A stretch of 64,000 nt of DNA, from positions 1 to 64,000 of the forward strand of contig JBBELK010001438.1 of assembly GCA_037783545.1 (NCBI GenBank), written 5' to 3'. This document shows positions 25,001 through 39,230 of the stretch, piece by piece. The notes below the pieces were generated by a model. It was not told the DNA's origin. It did no database searches and saw only the letters and a program-made list of their open reading frames with translations. The DNA is from Henricia sp. BOLD:AAB3569 (taxonomy: Eukaryota; Echinodermata; Asteroidea; Spinulosida; Echinasteridae). The position numbers and the translations under genes are program-made. Each line of letters begins with the position of its first letter. Position 1 is the first letter of the stretch.

Positions 25001-25799
25001 GCAAACCGTGGCTGTCTGTACACACCTCTTTGGGGTACTCCTGAGTTGTGCGCATGCTCAGTCATTCGGACTGTCGTTAACGCACCGCAGTTTGGCTCGG
25101 CAATTTGGTCAAAGTGTGGTCCAAACGTCGGCAAATTTGGAGGTCGAAAAATGTTCCGACGAACTTCAAATTTTGCATGCCCTAAACTCTCTATATTGCG
25201 CACTTGTCATAAAAAATTGACAGACTTTCGCCGGGAAATGGCAGAGAAATTTCAAAGTTTAGAAAAAACTGGGTTGAGGCTTCCTGACTGCTCTCACGCA
25301 AACCGTGGCTGTCTGTACACACCTCTTTGGGGTACTCCTGAGTTGTGCGCATGCTCAGTCATTCGGACTGTCGTTAACGCACCGCAGTTTGGCTCGGCAA
25401 TTTGGTCAAAGTGTGGTCCAAACGTCGGCAAATTTGGAGGTCGAAAAATGTTCCGACGAACTTCAAATTTTGCATGCCCTAAACTCTCTATATTGCGCAC
25501 TTGTCATAAAAAATTGACAGACTTTCGCCGGGAAATGGCAGAGAAATTTCAAAGTTTAGAAAAAACTGGGTTGAGGCTTCCTGACTGCTCTCACGCAAAC
25601 CGTGGCTGTCTGTACACACCTCTTTGGGGTACTCCTGAGTTGTGCGCATGCTCAGTCATTCGGACTGTCGTTAACGCACCGCAGTTTGGCTCGGCAATTT
25701 GGTCAAAGTGTGGTCCAAACGTCGGCAAATTTGGAGGTCGAAAAATGTTCCGACGAACTTCAAATTTTGCATGCCCTAAACTCTCTATATTGCGCACTT

Positions 25800-27010
25800 G
25801 TCATAAAAAAAATCACAGACTTTCGCCGGGAAATGGCAGAGAAATTTCAAAGTTTAGAAAAAACTGGGTTGAGGCTTCCTGACTGCTCTCACGCAAACCG
25901 TGGCTGTCCGTACACACCTCTTTGGGGGTACTCCTGAGTTGTGCGCATGCTCAGTCATTCGGACTGTCGTTAACGCACCGCAGTTTGGCTCGGCAAATTG
26001 GTCAAAGTGTGGTCCAAACGTCGGCAAATTTGGAGGTCGAAAAATGTTCCGACGAACTTCAAATTTTGCATGCCCTAAACTCTCTATATTGCGCACTTGT
26101 CATAAAAAATTGACAGACTTTCGCCGGGAAATGGCAGAGAAATTTCAAAGTTTAGAAAAAACTGGGTTGAGGCTTCCTGACTGCTCTCACGCAAACCGTG
26201 GCTGTCTGTACACACCTCTTTGGGGTACTCCTGAGTTGTGCGCATGCTCAGTCATTCGGACTGTCGTTAACGCACCGCAGTTTGGCTCGGCAATTTGGTC
26301 AAAGTGTGGTCCAAACGTCGGCAAATTTGGAGGTCGAAAAATGTTCCGACGAACTTCAAATTTTGCATGCCCTAAACTCTCTATATTGCGCACTTGTCAT
26401 AAACAATTGACAGACTTTCGCCGGGAAATGGCAGAGAAATTTCAAAGTTTAGAAAAAACTGGGTTGAGGCTTCCTGACTGCTCTCACGCAAACCGTGGCT
26501 GTCTGTACACACCTCTTTGGGGTACTCCTGAGTTGTGCGCATGCTCAGTCATTCGGACTGTCGTTAACGCACCGCAGTTTGGCTCGGCAATTTGGTCAAA
26601 GTGTGGTCCAAACGTCGGCAAATTTGGAGGTCGAAAAATGTTCCGACGAACTTCAAATTTTGCATGCCCTAAACTCTCTATATTGCGCACTTGTCATAAA
26701 AAAAATCACAGACTTTCGCCGGGAAATGGCAGAGAAATTTCAAAGTTTAGAAAAAACTGGGTTGAGGCTTCCTGACTGCTCTCACGCAAACCGTGGCTGT
26801 CCGTACACACCTCTTTGGGGGTACTCCTGAGTTGTGCGCATGCTCAGTCATTCGGACTGTCGTTAACGCACCGCAGTTTGGCTCGGCAAATTGGTCAAAG
26901 TGTGGTCCAAACGTCGGCAAATTTGGAGGTCGAAAAATGTTCCGACGAACTTCAAATTTTGCATGCCCTAAACTCTCTATATTGCGCACTTGTCATAAAA
27001 AATTGACAGA
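25800..27010 (+). repeat. Higher-order repeat of three monomers, 893 bp
   Basis: AAATCACAGAC (25810, 26703), GCTGTCCGTAC (25903, 26796), CTTTGGGGGTAC (25919, 26812) and CGGCAAATTGG (25991, 26884) recur at +893. The two bases over 891 are an extra A and an extra G in these monomers. The second unit is partly diverged on its right side (GACTTTCTCCGGG and AAATTTTAAAG near 27010-27040). Confidence 0.88.
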
Positions 27011-28569
27011 CTTTCTCCGGGAAATGGCAGAGAAATTTTAAAGTTTAGAAAAAACTGGGTTGAGGCTTCCTGACTGCTCTCACGCAAACCGTGGCTGTCT
27101 GTACACACCTCTTTGGGGTACTCCTGAGTTGTGCGCATGCTCAGTCATTCGGACTGTCGTTAACGCACCGCAGTTTGGCTCGGCAATTTGGTGAAAGTGT
27201 GGTCCAAACGTCGGCATATTTGGAGGTCGAAAAATGTTCCGACGAACTTCAAATTTTGCATGCCCTAAACTCTCTATATTGCGCACTTGTCATAAAAAAT
27301 TGACAGACTTTCGCCGGGAAATGGCAGAGAAATTTCAAAGTTTAGAAAAAACTGGGTTGAGGCTTCCTGACTGCTCTCACGCAAACCGTGGCTGTCTGTA
27401 CACACCTCTTTGGGGTACTCCCGAGTTGTGCGCATGCTCAGTCATTCGGACTGTCGTTAACGCACCGCAGTTTGGCTCGGCAATTTGGTCAAAGTGTGGT
27501 CCAAACGTCGGCAAATTTGGAGGTCGAAAAATGTTCCGACGAACTTCAAATTTTGCATGCCCTAAACTCTCTATATTGCGCACTTGTCATAAAAAATTGA
27601 CAGACTTTCGCCGGGAAATGGCAGAGAAATTTCAAAGTTTAGAAAAAAACTGGGTTGAGGCTTCCTGACTGCTCTCACGCAAACCGTGGCTGTCTGTACA
27701 CACCTCTTTGGGGTACTCCTGAGTTGTGCGCATGCTCAGTCATTCGGACTGTCGTTAACGCACCGCAGTTTGGCTCGGCAATTTGGTCAAAGTGTGGTCC
27801 AAACGTCGGCAAATTTGGAGGTCGAAAAATGTTCCGACGAACTTCAAATTTTGCATGCCCTAAACTCTCTATATTGCGCACTTGTCATAAAAAATTGACA
27901 GACTTTCGCCGGGAAATGGCAGAGAAATTTCAAAGTTTAGAAAAAACTGGGTTGAGGCTTCCTGACTGCTCTCACGCAAACCGTGGCTGTCTGTACACAC
28001 CTCTTTGGGGTACTCCTGAGTTGTGCGCATGCTCAGTCATTCGGACTGTCGTTAACGCACCGCAGTTTGGCTCGGCAATTTGGTCAAAGTGTGGTCCAAA
28101 CGTCGGCAAATTTGGAGGTCGAAAAATGTTCCGACGAACTTCAAATTTTGCATGCCCTAAACTCTCTATATTGCGCACTTGTCATAAAAAATTGACAGAC
28201 TTTCGCCGGGAAATGGCAGAGAAATTTCAAAGTTTAGAAAAAACTGGGTTGAGGCTTCCTGACTGCTCTCACGCAAACCGTGGCTGTCTGTACACACCTC
28301 TTTGGGGTACTCCTGAGTTGTGCGCATGCTCAGTCATTCGGACTGTCGTTAACGCACCGCAGTTTGGCTCGGCAATTTGGTCAAAGTGTGGTCCAAACGT
28401 CGGCAAATTTGGAGGTCGAAAAATGTTCCGACGAACTTCAAATTTTGCATGCCCTAAACTCTCTATATTGCGCACTTGTCATAAAAAAATTGACAGACTT
28501 TCGCCGGGAAATGGCAGAGAAATTTCAAAGTTTAGAAAAACTGGGTTGAGGCTTCCTGACTGCTCTCAC

Positions 28570-30570
28570 GCAAACCGTGGCTGTCTGTACACACCTCTTT
28601 GGGGGTACTCCTGAGTTGTGCGCATGCTCAGTCATTCGGACTGTCGTTAACGCACCGCAGTTTGGCTCGGCAATTTGGTCAAAGTGTGGTCCAAACGTCG
28701 GCAAATTTGGAGGTCGAAAAATGTTCCGACGAACTTCAAATTTTGCATGCCCTAAACTCTCTATATTGCGCACTTGTCATAAAAAAATTGACAGACTTTC
28801 GCCGGGAAATGGCAGAGAAATTTCAAAGTTTAGAAAAAACTGGGTTGAGGCTTCCTGACTGCTCTCACGCAAACCGTGGCTGTCTGTACACACCTCTTTG
28901 GGGTACTCCTGAGTTGTGCGCATGCTCAGTCATTCGGACTGTCGTTAACGCACCGCAGTTTGGCTCGGCAATTTGGTCAAAGTGTGGTCCAAACGTCGGC
29001 AAATTTGGAGGTCGAAAAATGTTCCGACGAACTTCAAATTTTGCATGCCCTAAACTCTCTATATTGCGCACTTGTCATAAAAAATTGACAGACTTTCGCC
29101 GGGAAATGGCAGAGAAATTTCAAAGTTTAGAAAAAACTGGGTTGAGGCTTCCTGACTGCTCTCACGCAAACCGTGGCTGTCTGTACACACCTCTTTGGGG
29201 TACTCCTGAGTTGTGCGCATGCTCAGTCATTCGGACTGTCGTTAACGCACCGCAGTTTGGCTCGGCAATTTGGTCAAAGTGTGGTCCAAACGTCGGCAAA
29301 TTTGGAGGTCGAAAAATGTTCCGACGAACTTTAAATTTTGCATGCCCTAAACTCTCTATATTGCGCACTTGTCATAAAAATTGACAGACTTTCGCCGGGA
29401 AATGGCAGAGAAATTTCAAAGTTTAGAAAAAACTGGGTTGAGGCTTCCTGACTGCTCTCACGCAAACCGTGGCTGTCTGTACACACCTCTTTGGGGTACT
29501 CCTGAGTTGTGCGCATGCTCAGTCATTCGGACTGTCGTTAACGCACCGCAGTTTTGCTCGGCAATTTGGTCAAAGTGTGGTCCAAACGTCGGCAAATTTG
29601 GAGGTCGAAAAATGTTCCAACGAACTTCAAATTTTGCATGCCCTAAACTCTCTATATTGCGCACTTGTCATAAAAAATTGACAGACTTTCGCCGGGAAAT
29701 GGCAGAGAAATTTCAAAGTTTAGAAAAAACTGGGTTGAGGCTTCCTGACTGCTCTCACGCAAACCGTGGCTGTCTGTACACACCTCTTTGGGGGTACTCC
29801 TGAGTTGTGCGCATGCTCAGTCATTCGGACTGTCGTTAACGCACCGCAGTTTGGCTCGGCAATTTGGTCAAAGTGTGGTCCAAACGTCGGCAAATTTGGA
29901 GGTCGAAAAATGTTCCGACGAACTTCAAATTTTGCATGCCCTAAACTCTCTATATTGCGCACTTGTCATAAAAAATTGACAGACTTTCGCCGGGAAATGG
30001 CAGAGAAATTTCAAAGTTTAGAAAAAACTGGGTTGAGGCTTCCTGACTGCTCTCACGCAAACCGTGGCTGTCTGTACACACCTCTTTGGGGTACTCCTGA
30101 GTTGTGCGCATGCTCAGTCATTCGGACTGTCGTTAACGCACCGCAGTTTGGCTCGGCAATTTGGTCAAAGTGTGGTCCAAACGTCGGCAAATTTGGAGGT
30201 CGAAAAATGTTCCGACGAACTTTAAATTTTGCATGCCCTAAACTCTCTATATTGCGCTTGTCATAAAAAATTGACAGACTTTCGCCGGGAAATGGCAGAG
30301 AAATTTCAAAGTTTAGAAAAAACTGGGTTGAGGCTTCCTGACTGCTCTCACGCAAACCGTGGCTGTCTGTACACACCTCTTTGGGGTACTCCTGAGTTGT
30401 GCGCATGCTCAGTCATTCGGACTGTCGTTAACGCACCGCAGTTTTGCTCGGCAATTTGGTCAAAGTGTGGTCCAAACGTCGGCAAATTTGGAGGTCGAAA
30501 AATGTTCCAACGAACTTCAAATTTTGCATGCCCTAAACTCTCTATATTGCGCACTTGTCATAAAAAATTG
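28570..30570 (+). repeat. Overlapping higher-order repeat with 890-bp and 1189-bp offsets
   Basis: GAACTTTAAATTTTG (29326, 30218), GCAGTTTTGCTCGG (29548, 30438) and GTTCCAACGAAC (29614, 30504) recur at 890-892 bp, three monomers. CTTTGGGGGTAC recurs at 28597 and 29786, 1189 bp apart (four monomers plus one). The second unit has lost two bases in ATTGCGCTTGTC (30250). Confidence 0.8.
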
Positions 30571-33500
30571 ACAGACTTTCGCCGGGAAATGGCAGAGAAA
30601 TTTCAAAGTTTAGAAAAAACTGGGTTGAGGCTTCCTGACTGCTCTCACGCAAACCGTGGCTGTCTGTACACACCTCTTTGGGGTACTCCTGAGTTGTGCG
30701 CATGCTCAGTCATTCGGACTGTCGTTAACGCACCGCAGTTTGGCTCGGCAATTTGGTCAAAGTGTGGTCCAAACGTCGGCAAATTTGGAGGTCGAAAAAT
30801 GTTCCGACGAACTTCAAATTTTGCATGTCCTAAACTCTCTATATTGCGCACTTGTCATAAAAAATTGACAGACTTTCGCCGGGAAATGGCAGAGAAATTT
30901 CAAAGTTTAGAAAAAACTGGGTTGAGGCTTCCTGACTGCTCTCACGCAAACCGTGGCTGTCTGTACACACCTCTTTGGGGTACTCCTGAGTTGTGCGCAT
31001 GCTCAGTCATTCGGACTGTCGTTAACGCACCGCAGTTTGGCTCGGCAATTTGGTCAAAGTGTGGTCCAAACGTCGGCAAATTTGGAGGTCGAAAAATGTT
31101 CCGACGAACTTCAAATTTTGCATGCCCTAAACTCTCTATATTGCGCACTTGTCATAAAAAAATTGACAGACTTTCGCCGGGAAATGGCAGAGAAATTTCA
31201 AAGTTTAGCAAAAACTGGGTTGAGGCTTCCTGACTGCTCTCACGCAAACCGTGGCTGTCTGTACACACCTCTTTGGGGTACTCCTGAGTTGTGCGCATGC
31301 TCAGTCATTCGGACTGTCGTTAACGCACCGCAGTTTGGCTCGGCAATTTGGTCAAAGTGTGGTCCAAACGTCGGCAAATTTGGAGGTCGAAAAATGTTCC
31401 GACGAACTTCAAATTTTGCATGCCCTAAACTCTCTATATTGCGCACTTGTCATAAAAAATTGACAGACTTTCGCCGGGAAATGGCAGAGAAATTTCAAAG
31501 TTTAGAAAAAACTGGGTTGAGGCTTCCTGACTGCTCTCACGCAAACCGTGGCTGTCTGTACACACCTCTTTGGGGTACTCCTGAGTTGTGCGCATGCTCA
31601 GTCATTCGGACTGTCGTTAACGCACCGCAGTTTGGCTCGGCAATTTGGTCAAAGTGTGGTCCAAACGTCGGCAAATTTGGAGGTCGAAAAATGTTCCGAC
31701 GAACTTCAAATTTTGCATGCCCTAAACTCTCTATATTGCGCACTTGTCATAAAAAATTGACAGACTTTCGCCGGGAAATGGCAGAGAAATTTCAAAGTTT
31801 AGAAAAAACTGGGTTGAGGCTTCCTGACTGCTCTCACGCAAACCGTGGCTGTCTGTACACACCTCTTTGGGGTACTCCTGAGTTGTGCGCATGCTCAGTC
31901 ATTCGGACTGTCGTTAACGCACCGCAGTTTGGCTCGGCAATTTGGTCAAAGTGTGGTCCAAACGTCGGCAAATTTGGAGGTCGAAAAATGTTCCGACGAA
32001 CTTCAAATTTTGCATGCCCTAAACTCTCTATATTGCGCATTTGTCATAAAAAATTGACAGACTTTCGCCGGGAAATGGCAGAGAAATTTCAAAGTTTAGA
32101 AAAAACTGGGTTGAGGCTTCCTGACTGCTCTCACGCAAACCGTGGCTGTCTGTACACACCTCTTTGGGGTACTCCTGAGTTGTGCGCATGCTCAGTCATT
32201 CGGACTGTCGTTAACGCACCGCAGTTTGGCTCGGCAATTTGGTCAAAGTGTGGTCCAAACGTCGGCAAATTTGGAGGTTGAAAAATGTTCCGACGAACTT
32301 CAAATTTTGCATGCCCTAAACTCTCTATATTGCGCACTTGTCATAAAAAAATTGACAGACTTTCGCCGGGAAATGGCAGAGAAATTTCAAAGTTTAGAAA
32401 AAACTGGGTTGAGGCTTCCTGACTGCTCTCACGCAAACCGTGGCTGTCTGTAGACACCTCTTTGGGGTACTCCTGAGTTGTGCGCATGCTCAGTCATTCG
32501 GACTGTCGTTAACGCACCGCAGTTTGGCTCGGCAATTTGGTCAAAGTGTGGTCCAAACGTCGGCAAATTTGGAGGTCGAAAAATGTTCCGACGAACTTCA
32601 AATTGTGCATGCCCTAAACTCTCTATATTGCGCACTTGTCATAAAAAATTGACAGACTTTCGCCGGGAAATGGCAGAGAAATTTCAAAGTTTAGAAAAAA
32701 CTGGGTTGAGGCTTCCTGACTGCTCTCACGCAAACCGTGGCTGTCTGTACACACCTCTTTGGGGTACTCCTGAGTTGTGCGCATGCTCAGTCATTCGGAC
32801 TGTCGTTAACGCACCGCAGTTTGGCTCGGCAATTTGGTCAAAGTGTGGTCCAAACGTCGGCAAATTTGGAGGTCGAAAAATGTTCCGACGAACTTCAAAT
32901 TTTGCATGCCCTAAACTCTCTATATTGCGCACTTGTCATAAAAAATTGACAGACTTTCGCCGGGAAATGGCAGAGAAATTTCAAAGTTTAGAAAAAAACT
33001 GGGTTGAGGCTTCCTGACTGCTCTCACGCAAACCGTGGCTGTCTGTACACACCTCTTTGGGGTACTCCTGAGTTGTGCGCATGCTCAGTCATTCGGACTG
33101 TCGTTAACGCACCGCAGTTTGGCTCGGCAATTTGGTCAAAGTGTGGTCCAAACGTCGGCAAATTTGGAGGTCGAAAAATGTTCCGACGAACTTCAAATTT
33201 TGCATGCCCTAAACTCTCTATATTGCGCACTTGTCATAAAAAATTGACAGACTTTCGCCGGGAAATGGCAGAGAAATTTCAAAGTTTAGAAAAAACTGGG
33301 TTGAGGCTTCCTGACTGCTCTCACGCAAACCGTGGCTGTCTGTACACACCTCTTTGGGGTACTCCTGAGTTGTGCGCATGCTCAGTCATTCGGACTGTCG
33401 TTAACGCACCGCAGTTTGGCTCGGCAATTTGGTCAAAGTGTGGTCCAAACGTCGGCAAATTTGGAGGTCGAAAAATGTTCCGACGAACTTCAAATTTTGC

Positions 33501-36499
33501 ATGCCCTAAACTCTCTATATTGCGCACTTGTCATAAAAAAATTGACAGACTTTCGCCGGGCAAATGGCAGAGAAATTTCAAAGTTTAGAAAAAACTGGGT
33601 TGAGGCTTCCTGACTGCTCTCACGCAAACCGTGGCTGTCTGTACACACCTCTTTGGGGTACTCCTGAGTTGTGCGCATGCTCAGTCATTCGGACTGTCGT
33701 TAACGCACCGCAGTTTGGCTCGGCAATTTGGTCAAAGTGTGGTCCAAACGTCGGCAAATTTGGAGGTCGAAAAATGTTCCGACGAACTTCAAATTTTGCA
33801 TGCCCTAAACTCTCTATATTGCGCACTTGTCATACAAAAATTGACAGACTTTCGCCGGGAAATGGCAGAGAAATTTCAAAGTTTAGAAAAAACTGGGTTG
33901 AGGCTTCCTGACTGCTCTCACGCAAACCGTGGCTGTCTGTACACACCTCTTTGGGGTACTCCTGAGTTGTGCGCATGCTCAGTCATTCGGACTGTCGTTA
34001 ACGCACCGCAGTTTGGCTCGGCAATTTGGTCAAAGTGTGGTCCAAACGTCGGCAAATTTGGAGGTCGAAAAATGTTCCGACGAACTTCAAATTTTGCATG
34101 CCCTAAACTCTCTATATTGCGCACTTGTCATAAAAAATTGACAGACTTTCGCCGGGAAATGGCAGAGAAATTTCAAAGTTTAGAAAAAAACTGGGTTGAG
34201 GCTTCCTGACTGCTCTCACGCAAACCGTGGCTGTCTGTACACACCTCTTTGGGGTACTCCTGAGTTGTGCGCATGCTCAGTCATTCGGACTGTCGTTAAC
34301 GCACCGCAGTTTGGCTCGGCAATTTGGTCAAAGTGTGGTCCAAACGTCGGCAAATTTGGAGGTCGAAAAATGTTCCGACGAACTTCAAATTTTGCATGCC
34401 CTAAACTCTCTATATTGCGCACTTGTCATAAAAAATTGACAGACTTTCGCCGGGAAATGGCAGAGAAATTTCAAAGTTTAGAAAAAACTGGGTTGAGGCT
34501 TCCTGACTGCTCTCACGCAAACCGTGGCTGTCTGTACACACCTCTTTGGGGTACTCCTGAGTTGTGCGCATGCTCAGTCATTCGGACTGTCGTTAACGCA
34601 CCGCAGTTTGGCTCGGCAATTTGGTCAAAGTGTGGTCCAAACGTCGGCAAATTTGGAGGTCGAAAAATGTTCCGACGAACTTCAAATTTTGCATGCCCTA
34701 AACTCTCTATATTGCGCACTTGTCATAAAAAATTGACAGACTTTCGCCGGGAAATGGCAGAGAAATTTCAAAGTTTAGAAAAAAACTGGGTTGAGGCTTC
34801 CTGACTGCTCTCACGCAAACCGTGGCTGTCTGTACACACCTCTTTGGGGTACTCCTGAGTTGTGCGCATGCTCAGTCATTCGGACTGTCGTTAACGCACC
34901 GCAGTTTGGCTCGGCAATTTGGTCAAAGTGTGGTCCAAACGTCGGCAAATTTGGAGGTCGAAAAATGTTCCGACGAACTTCAAATTTTGCATGCCCTAAA
35001 CTCTCTATATTGCGCACTTGTCATAAAAAATTGACAGACTTTCGCCGGGAAATGGCAGAGAAATTTCAAAGTTTAGAAAAAAACTGGGTTGAGGCTTCCT
35101 GACTGCTCTCACGCAAACCGTGGCTGTCTGTACACACCTCTTTGGGGTACTCCTGAGTTGTGCGCATGCTCAGTCATTCGGACTGTCGTTAACGCACCGC
35201 AGTTTGGCTCGGCAATTTGGTCAAAGTGTGGTCCAAACGTCGGCAAATTTGGAGGTCGAAAAATGTTCCGACGAACTTCAAATTTTGCATGCCCTAAACT
35301 CTCTATATTGCGCACTTGTCATAAAAAATTGACAGACTTTCGCCGGGAAATGGCAGAGAAATTTCAAAGTTTAGAAAAAACTGGGTTGAGGCTTCCTGAC
35401 TGCTCTCACGCAAACCGTGGCTGTCTGTACACACCTCTTTGGGGTACTCCTGAGTTGTGCGCATGCTCAGTCATTCGGACTGTCGTTAACGCACCGCAGT
35501 TTGGCTCGGCAATTTGGTCAAAGTGTGGTCCAAACGTCGGCAAATTTGGAGGTCGAAAAATGTTCCGACGAACTTCAAATTTTGCATGCCCTAAACTCTC
35601 TATATTGCGCACTTGTCATAAAAAATTGACAGACTTTCGCCGGGAAATGGCAGAGAAATTTCAAAGTTTAGAAAAAACTGGGTTGAGGCTTCCTGACTGC
35701 TCTCACGCAAACCGTGGCTGTCTGTACACACCTCTTTGGGGTACTCCTGAGTTGTGCGCATGCTCAGTCATTCGGACTGTCGTTAACGCACCGCAGTTTG
35801 GCTCGGCAATTTGGTCAAAGTGTGGTCCAAACGTCGGCAAATTTGGAGGTCGAAAAATGTTCCGACGAACTTCAAATTTTGCATGCCCTAAACTCTCTAT
35901 ATTGCGCACTTGTCATAAAAAAATTGACAGACTTTCGCCGGGAAATGGCAGAGAAATTTCAAAGTTTAGAAAAAACTGGGTTGAGGCTTCCTGACTGCTC
36001 TCACGCAAACCGTGGCTGTCTGTACACACCTCTTTGGGGTACTCCTGAGTTGTGCGCATGCTCAGTCATTCGGACTGTCGTTAACGCACCGCAGTTTGGC
36101 TCGGCAATTTGGTCAAAGTGTGGTCCAAACGTCGGCAAATTTGGAGGTCGAAAAATGTTCCGACGAACTTCAAATTTTGCATGCCCTAAACTCTCTATAT
36201 TGCGCACTTGTCATAAAAAATTGACAGACTTTCGCCGGGAAATGGCAGAGAAATTTCAAAGTTTAGAAAAAACTGGGTTGAGGCTTCCTGACTGCTCTCA
36301 CGCAAACCGTGGCTGTCTGTACACACCTCTTTGGGGTACTCCTGAGTTGTGCGCATGCTCAGTCATTCGGACTGTCGTTAACGCACCGCAGTTTGGCTCG
36401 GCAATTTGGTCAAAGTGTGGTCCAAACGTCGGCAAATTTGGAGGTCGAAAAATGTTCCGACGAACTTCAAATTTTGCATGCCCTAAACTCTCTATATTG

Positions 36500-39230
36500 C
36501 GCACTTGTCATAAAAAAATGACAGACTTTCGCCGGGAAATGGCAGAGAAATTTCAAAGTTTAGAAAAAACTGGGTTGAGGCTTCCTGACTGCTCTCACGC
36601 AAACCGTGGCTGTCTGTACACACCTCTTTGGGGTACTCCTGAGTTGTGCGCATGCTCAGTCATTCGGACTGTCGTTAACGCACCGCAGTTTGGCTCGGCA
36701 ATTTGGTCAAAGTGTGGTCCAAACGTCGGCAAATTTGGAGGTCGAAAAATGTTCCGACGAACTTCAAATTTTGCATGCCCTAAACTCTCTATATTGCGCA
36801 CTTGTCATAAAAAATTGACAGACTTTCGCCGGGAAATGGCAGAGAAATTTCAAAGTTTAGAAAAAACTGGGTTGAGGCTTCCTGACTGCTCTCACGCAAA
36901 CCGTGGCTGTCTGTACACACCTCTTTGGGGTACTCCTGAGTTGTGCGCATGCTCAGTCATTCGGACTGTCGTTAACGCACCGCAGTTTGGCTCGGCAATT
37001 TGGTCAAAGTGTGGTCCAAACGTCGGCAAATTTGGAGGTCGAAAAATGTTCCGACGAACTTCAAATTTTGCATGCCCTAAACTCTCTATATTGCGCACTT
37101 GTCATAAAAAATTGACAGACTTTCGCCGGGAAATGGCAGAGAAATTTCAAAGTTTAGAAAAAAACTGGGTTGAGGCTTCCTGACTGCTCTCACGCAAACC
37201 GTGGCTGTCTGTACACACCTCTTTGGGGTACTCCTGAGTTGTGCGCATGCTCAGTCATTCGGACTGTCGTTAACGCACCGCAGTTTGGCTCGGCAATTTG
37301 GTCAAAGTGTGGTCCAAACGTCGGCAAATTTGGAGGTCGAAAAATGTTCCGACGAACTTCAAATTTTGCATGCCCTAAACTCTCTATATTGCACACTTGT
37401 CATAAAAAAATGACAGACTTTCGCCGGGAAATGGCAGAGAAATTTCAAAGTTTAGAAAAAACTGGGTTGAGGCTTCCTGACTGCTCTCACGCAAACCGTG
37501 GCTGTCTGTACACACCTCTTTGGGGTACTCCTGAGTTGTGCGCATGCTCAGTCATTCGGACTGTCGTTAACGCACCGCAGTTTGGCTCGGCAATTTGGTC
37601 AAAGTGTGGTCCAAACGTCGGCAAATTTGGAGGTCGAAAAATGTTCCGACGAACTTCAAATTTTGCATGCCCTAAACTCTCTATATTGCGCACTTGTCAT
37701 AAAAAATTGACAGACTTTCGCCGGGAAATGGCAGAGAAATTTCAAAGTTTAGAAAAAACTGGGTTGAGGTTTCCTGACTGCTCTCACGCAAACCGTGGCT
37801 GTCTGTACACACCTCTTTGGGGTACTCCTGAGTTGTGCGCATGCTCAGTCATTCGGACTGTCGTTAACGCACCGCAGTTTGGCTCGGCAATTTGGTCAAA
37901 GTGTGGTCCAAACGTCGGCAAATTTGGAGGTCGAAAAATGTTCCGACGAACTTCAAATTTTGCATGCCCTAAACTCTCTATATTGCGCACTTGTCATAAA
38001 AAAATTGACAGACTTTCGCCGGGAAATGGCAGAGAAATTTCAAAGTTTAGAAAAAACTGGGTTGAGACTTCCTGACTGCTCTCACGCAAACCGTGGCTGT
38101 CTGTACACACCTCTTTGGGGTACTCCTGAGTTGTGCGCATGCTCAGTCATTCGGACTGTCGTTAACGCACCGCAGTTTGGCTCGGCAATTTGGTCAAAGT
38201 GTGGTCCAAACGTCGGCAAATTTGGAGGTCGAAAAATGTTCCGACGAACTTCAAATTTTGCATGCCCTAAACTCTCTATATTGCGCACTTGTCATAAAAA
38301 AATTGACAGACTTTCGCCGGGAAATGGCAGAGAAATTTCAAAGTTTAGAAAAAACTGGGTTGAGGCTTCCTGACTGCTCTCACGCAAACCGTGGCTGTCT
38401 GTACACACCTCTTTGGGGTACTCCTGAGTTGTGCGCATGCTCAGTCATTCGGACTGTCGTTAACGCACCGCAGTTTGGCTCGGCAATTTGGTCAAAGTGT
38501 GGTCCAAACGTCGGCAAATTTGGAGGTCGAAAAATGTTCCGACGAACTTCAAATTTTGCATGCCCTAAACTCTCTATATTGCGCACTTGTCATAAAAAAT
38601 TGACAGACTTTCGCCGGGAAATGGCAGAGAAATTTCAAAGTTTAGAAAAAAACTGGGTTGAGGCTTCCTGACTGCTCTCACGCAAACCGTGGCTGTCTGT
38701 ACACACCTCTTTGGGGTACTCCTGAGTTGTGCGCATGCTCAGTCATTCGGACTGTCGTTAACGCACCGCAGTTTGGCTCGGCAATTTGGTCAAAGTGTGG
38801 TCCAAACGTCGGCAAATTTGGAGGTCGAAAAATGTTCCGACGAACTTCAAATTTTGCATGCCCTAAACTCTCTATATTGCGCACTTGTCATAAAAAAATG
38901 ACAGACTTTCGCCGCGAAATGGCAGAGAAATTTCAAAGTTTAGAAAAAACTGGGTTGAGGCTTCCTGACTGCTCTCACGCAAACCGTGGCTGTCTGTACA
39001 CACCTCTTTGGGGTACTCCTGAGTTGTGCGCATGCTCAGTCATTCGGACTGTCGTTAACGCACCGCAGTTTGGCTCGGCAATTTGGTCAAAGTGTGGTCC
39101 AAACGTCGGCAAATTTGGAGGTCGAAAAATGTTCCGACGAACTTCAAATTTTGCATGCCCTAAACTCTCTATATTGCGCACTTGTCATAAAAAAATGACA
39201 GACTTTCGCCGCGAAATGGCAGAGAAATTT
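36500..39230 (+). repeat. Satellite sub-block with recurring AAAAAAATGACAG monomers
   Basis: The ATT-to-AAT change giving CATAAAAAAATGACAG occurs at about 36511, 37403, 38890 and 39187. The last two are adjacent monomers that also share GCCGCGAAATGG (38910, 39207), so they are a recent one-monomer duplication. Single differences such as TTGCACACTTG (37389), GAGGTTTCCTG (37767) and TTGAGACTTCC (38064) are unique. Confidence 0.75.
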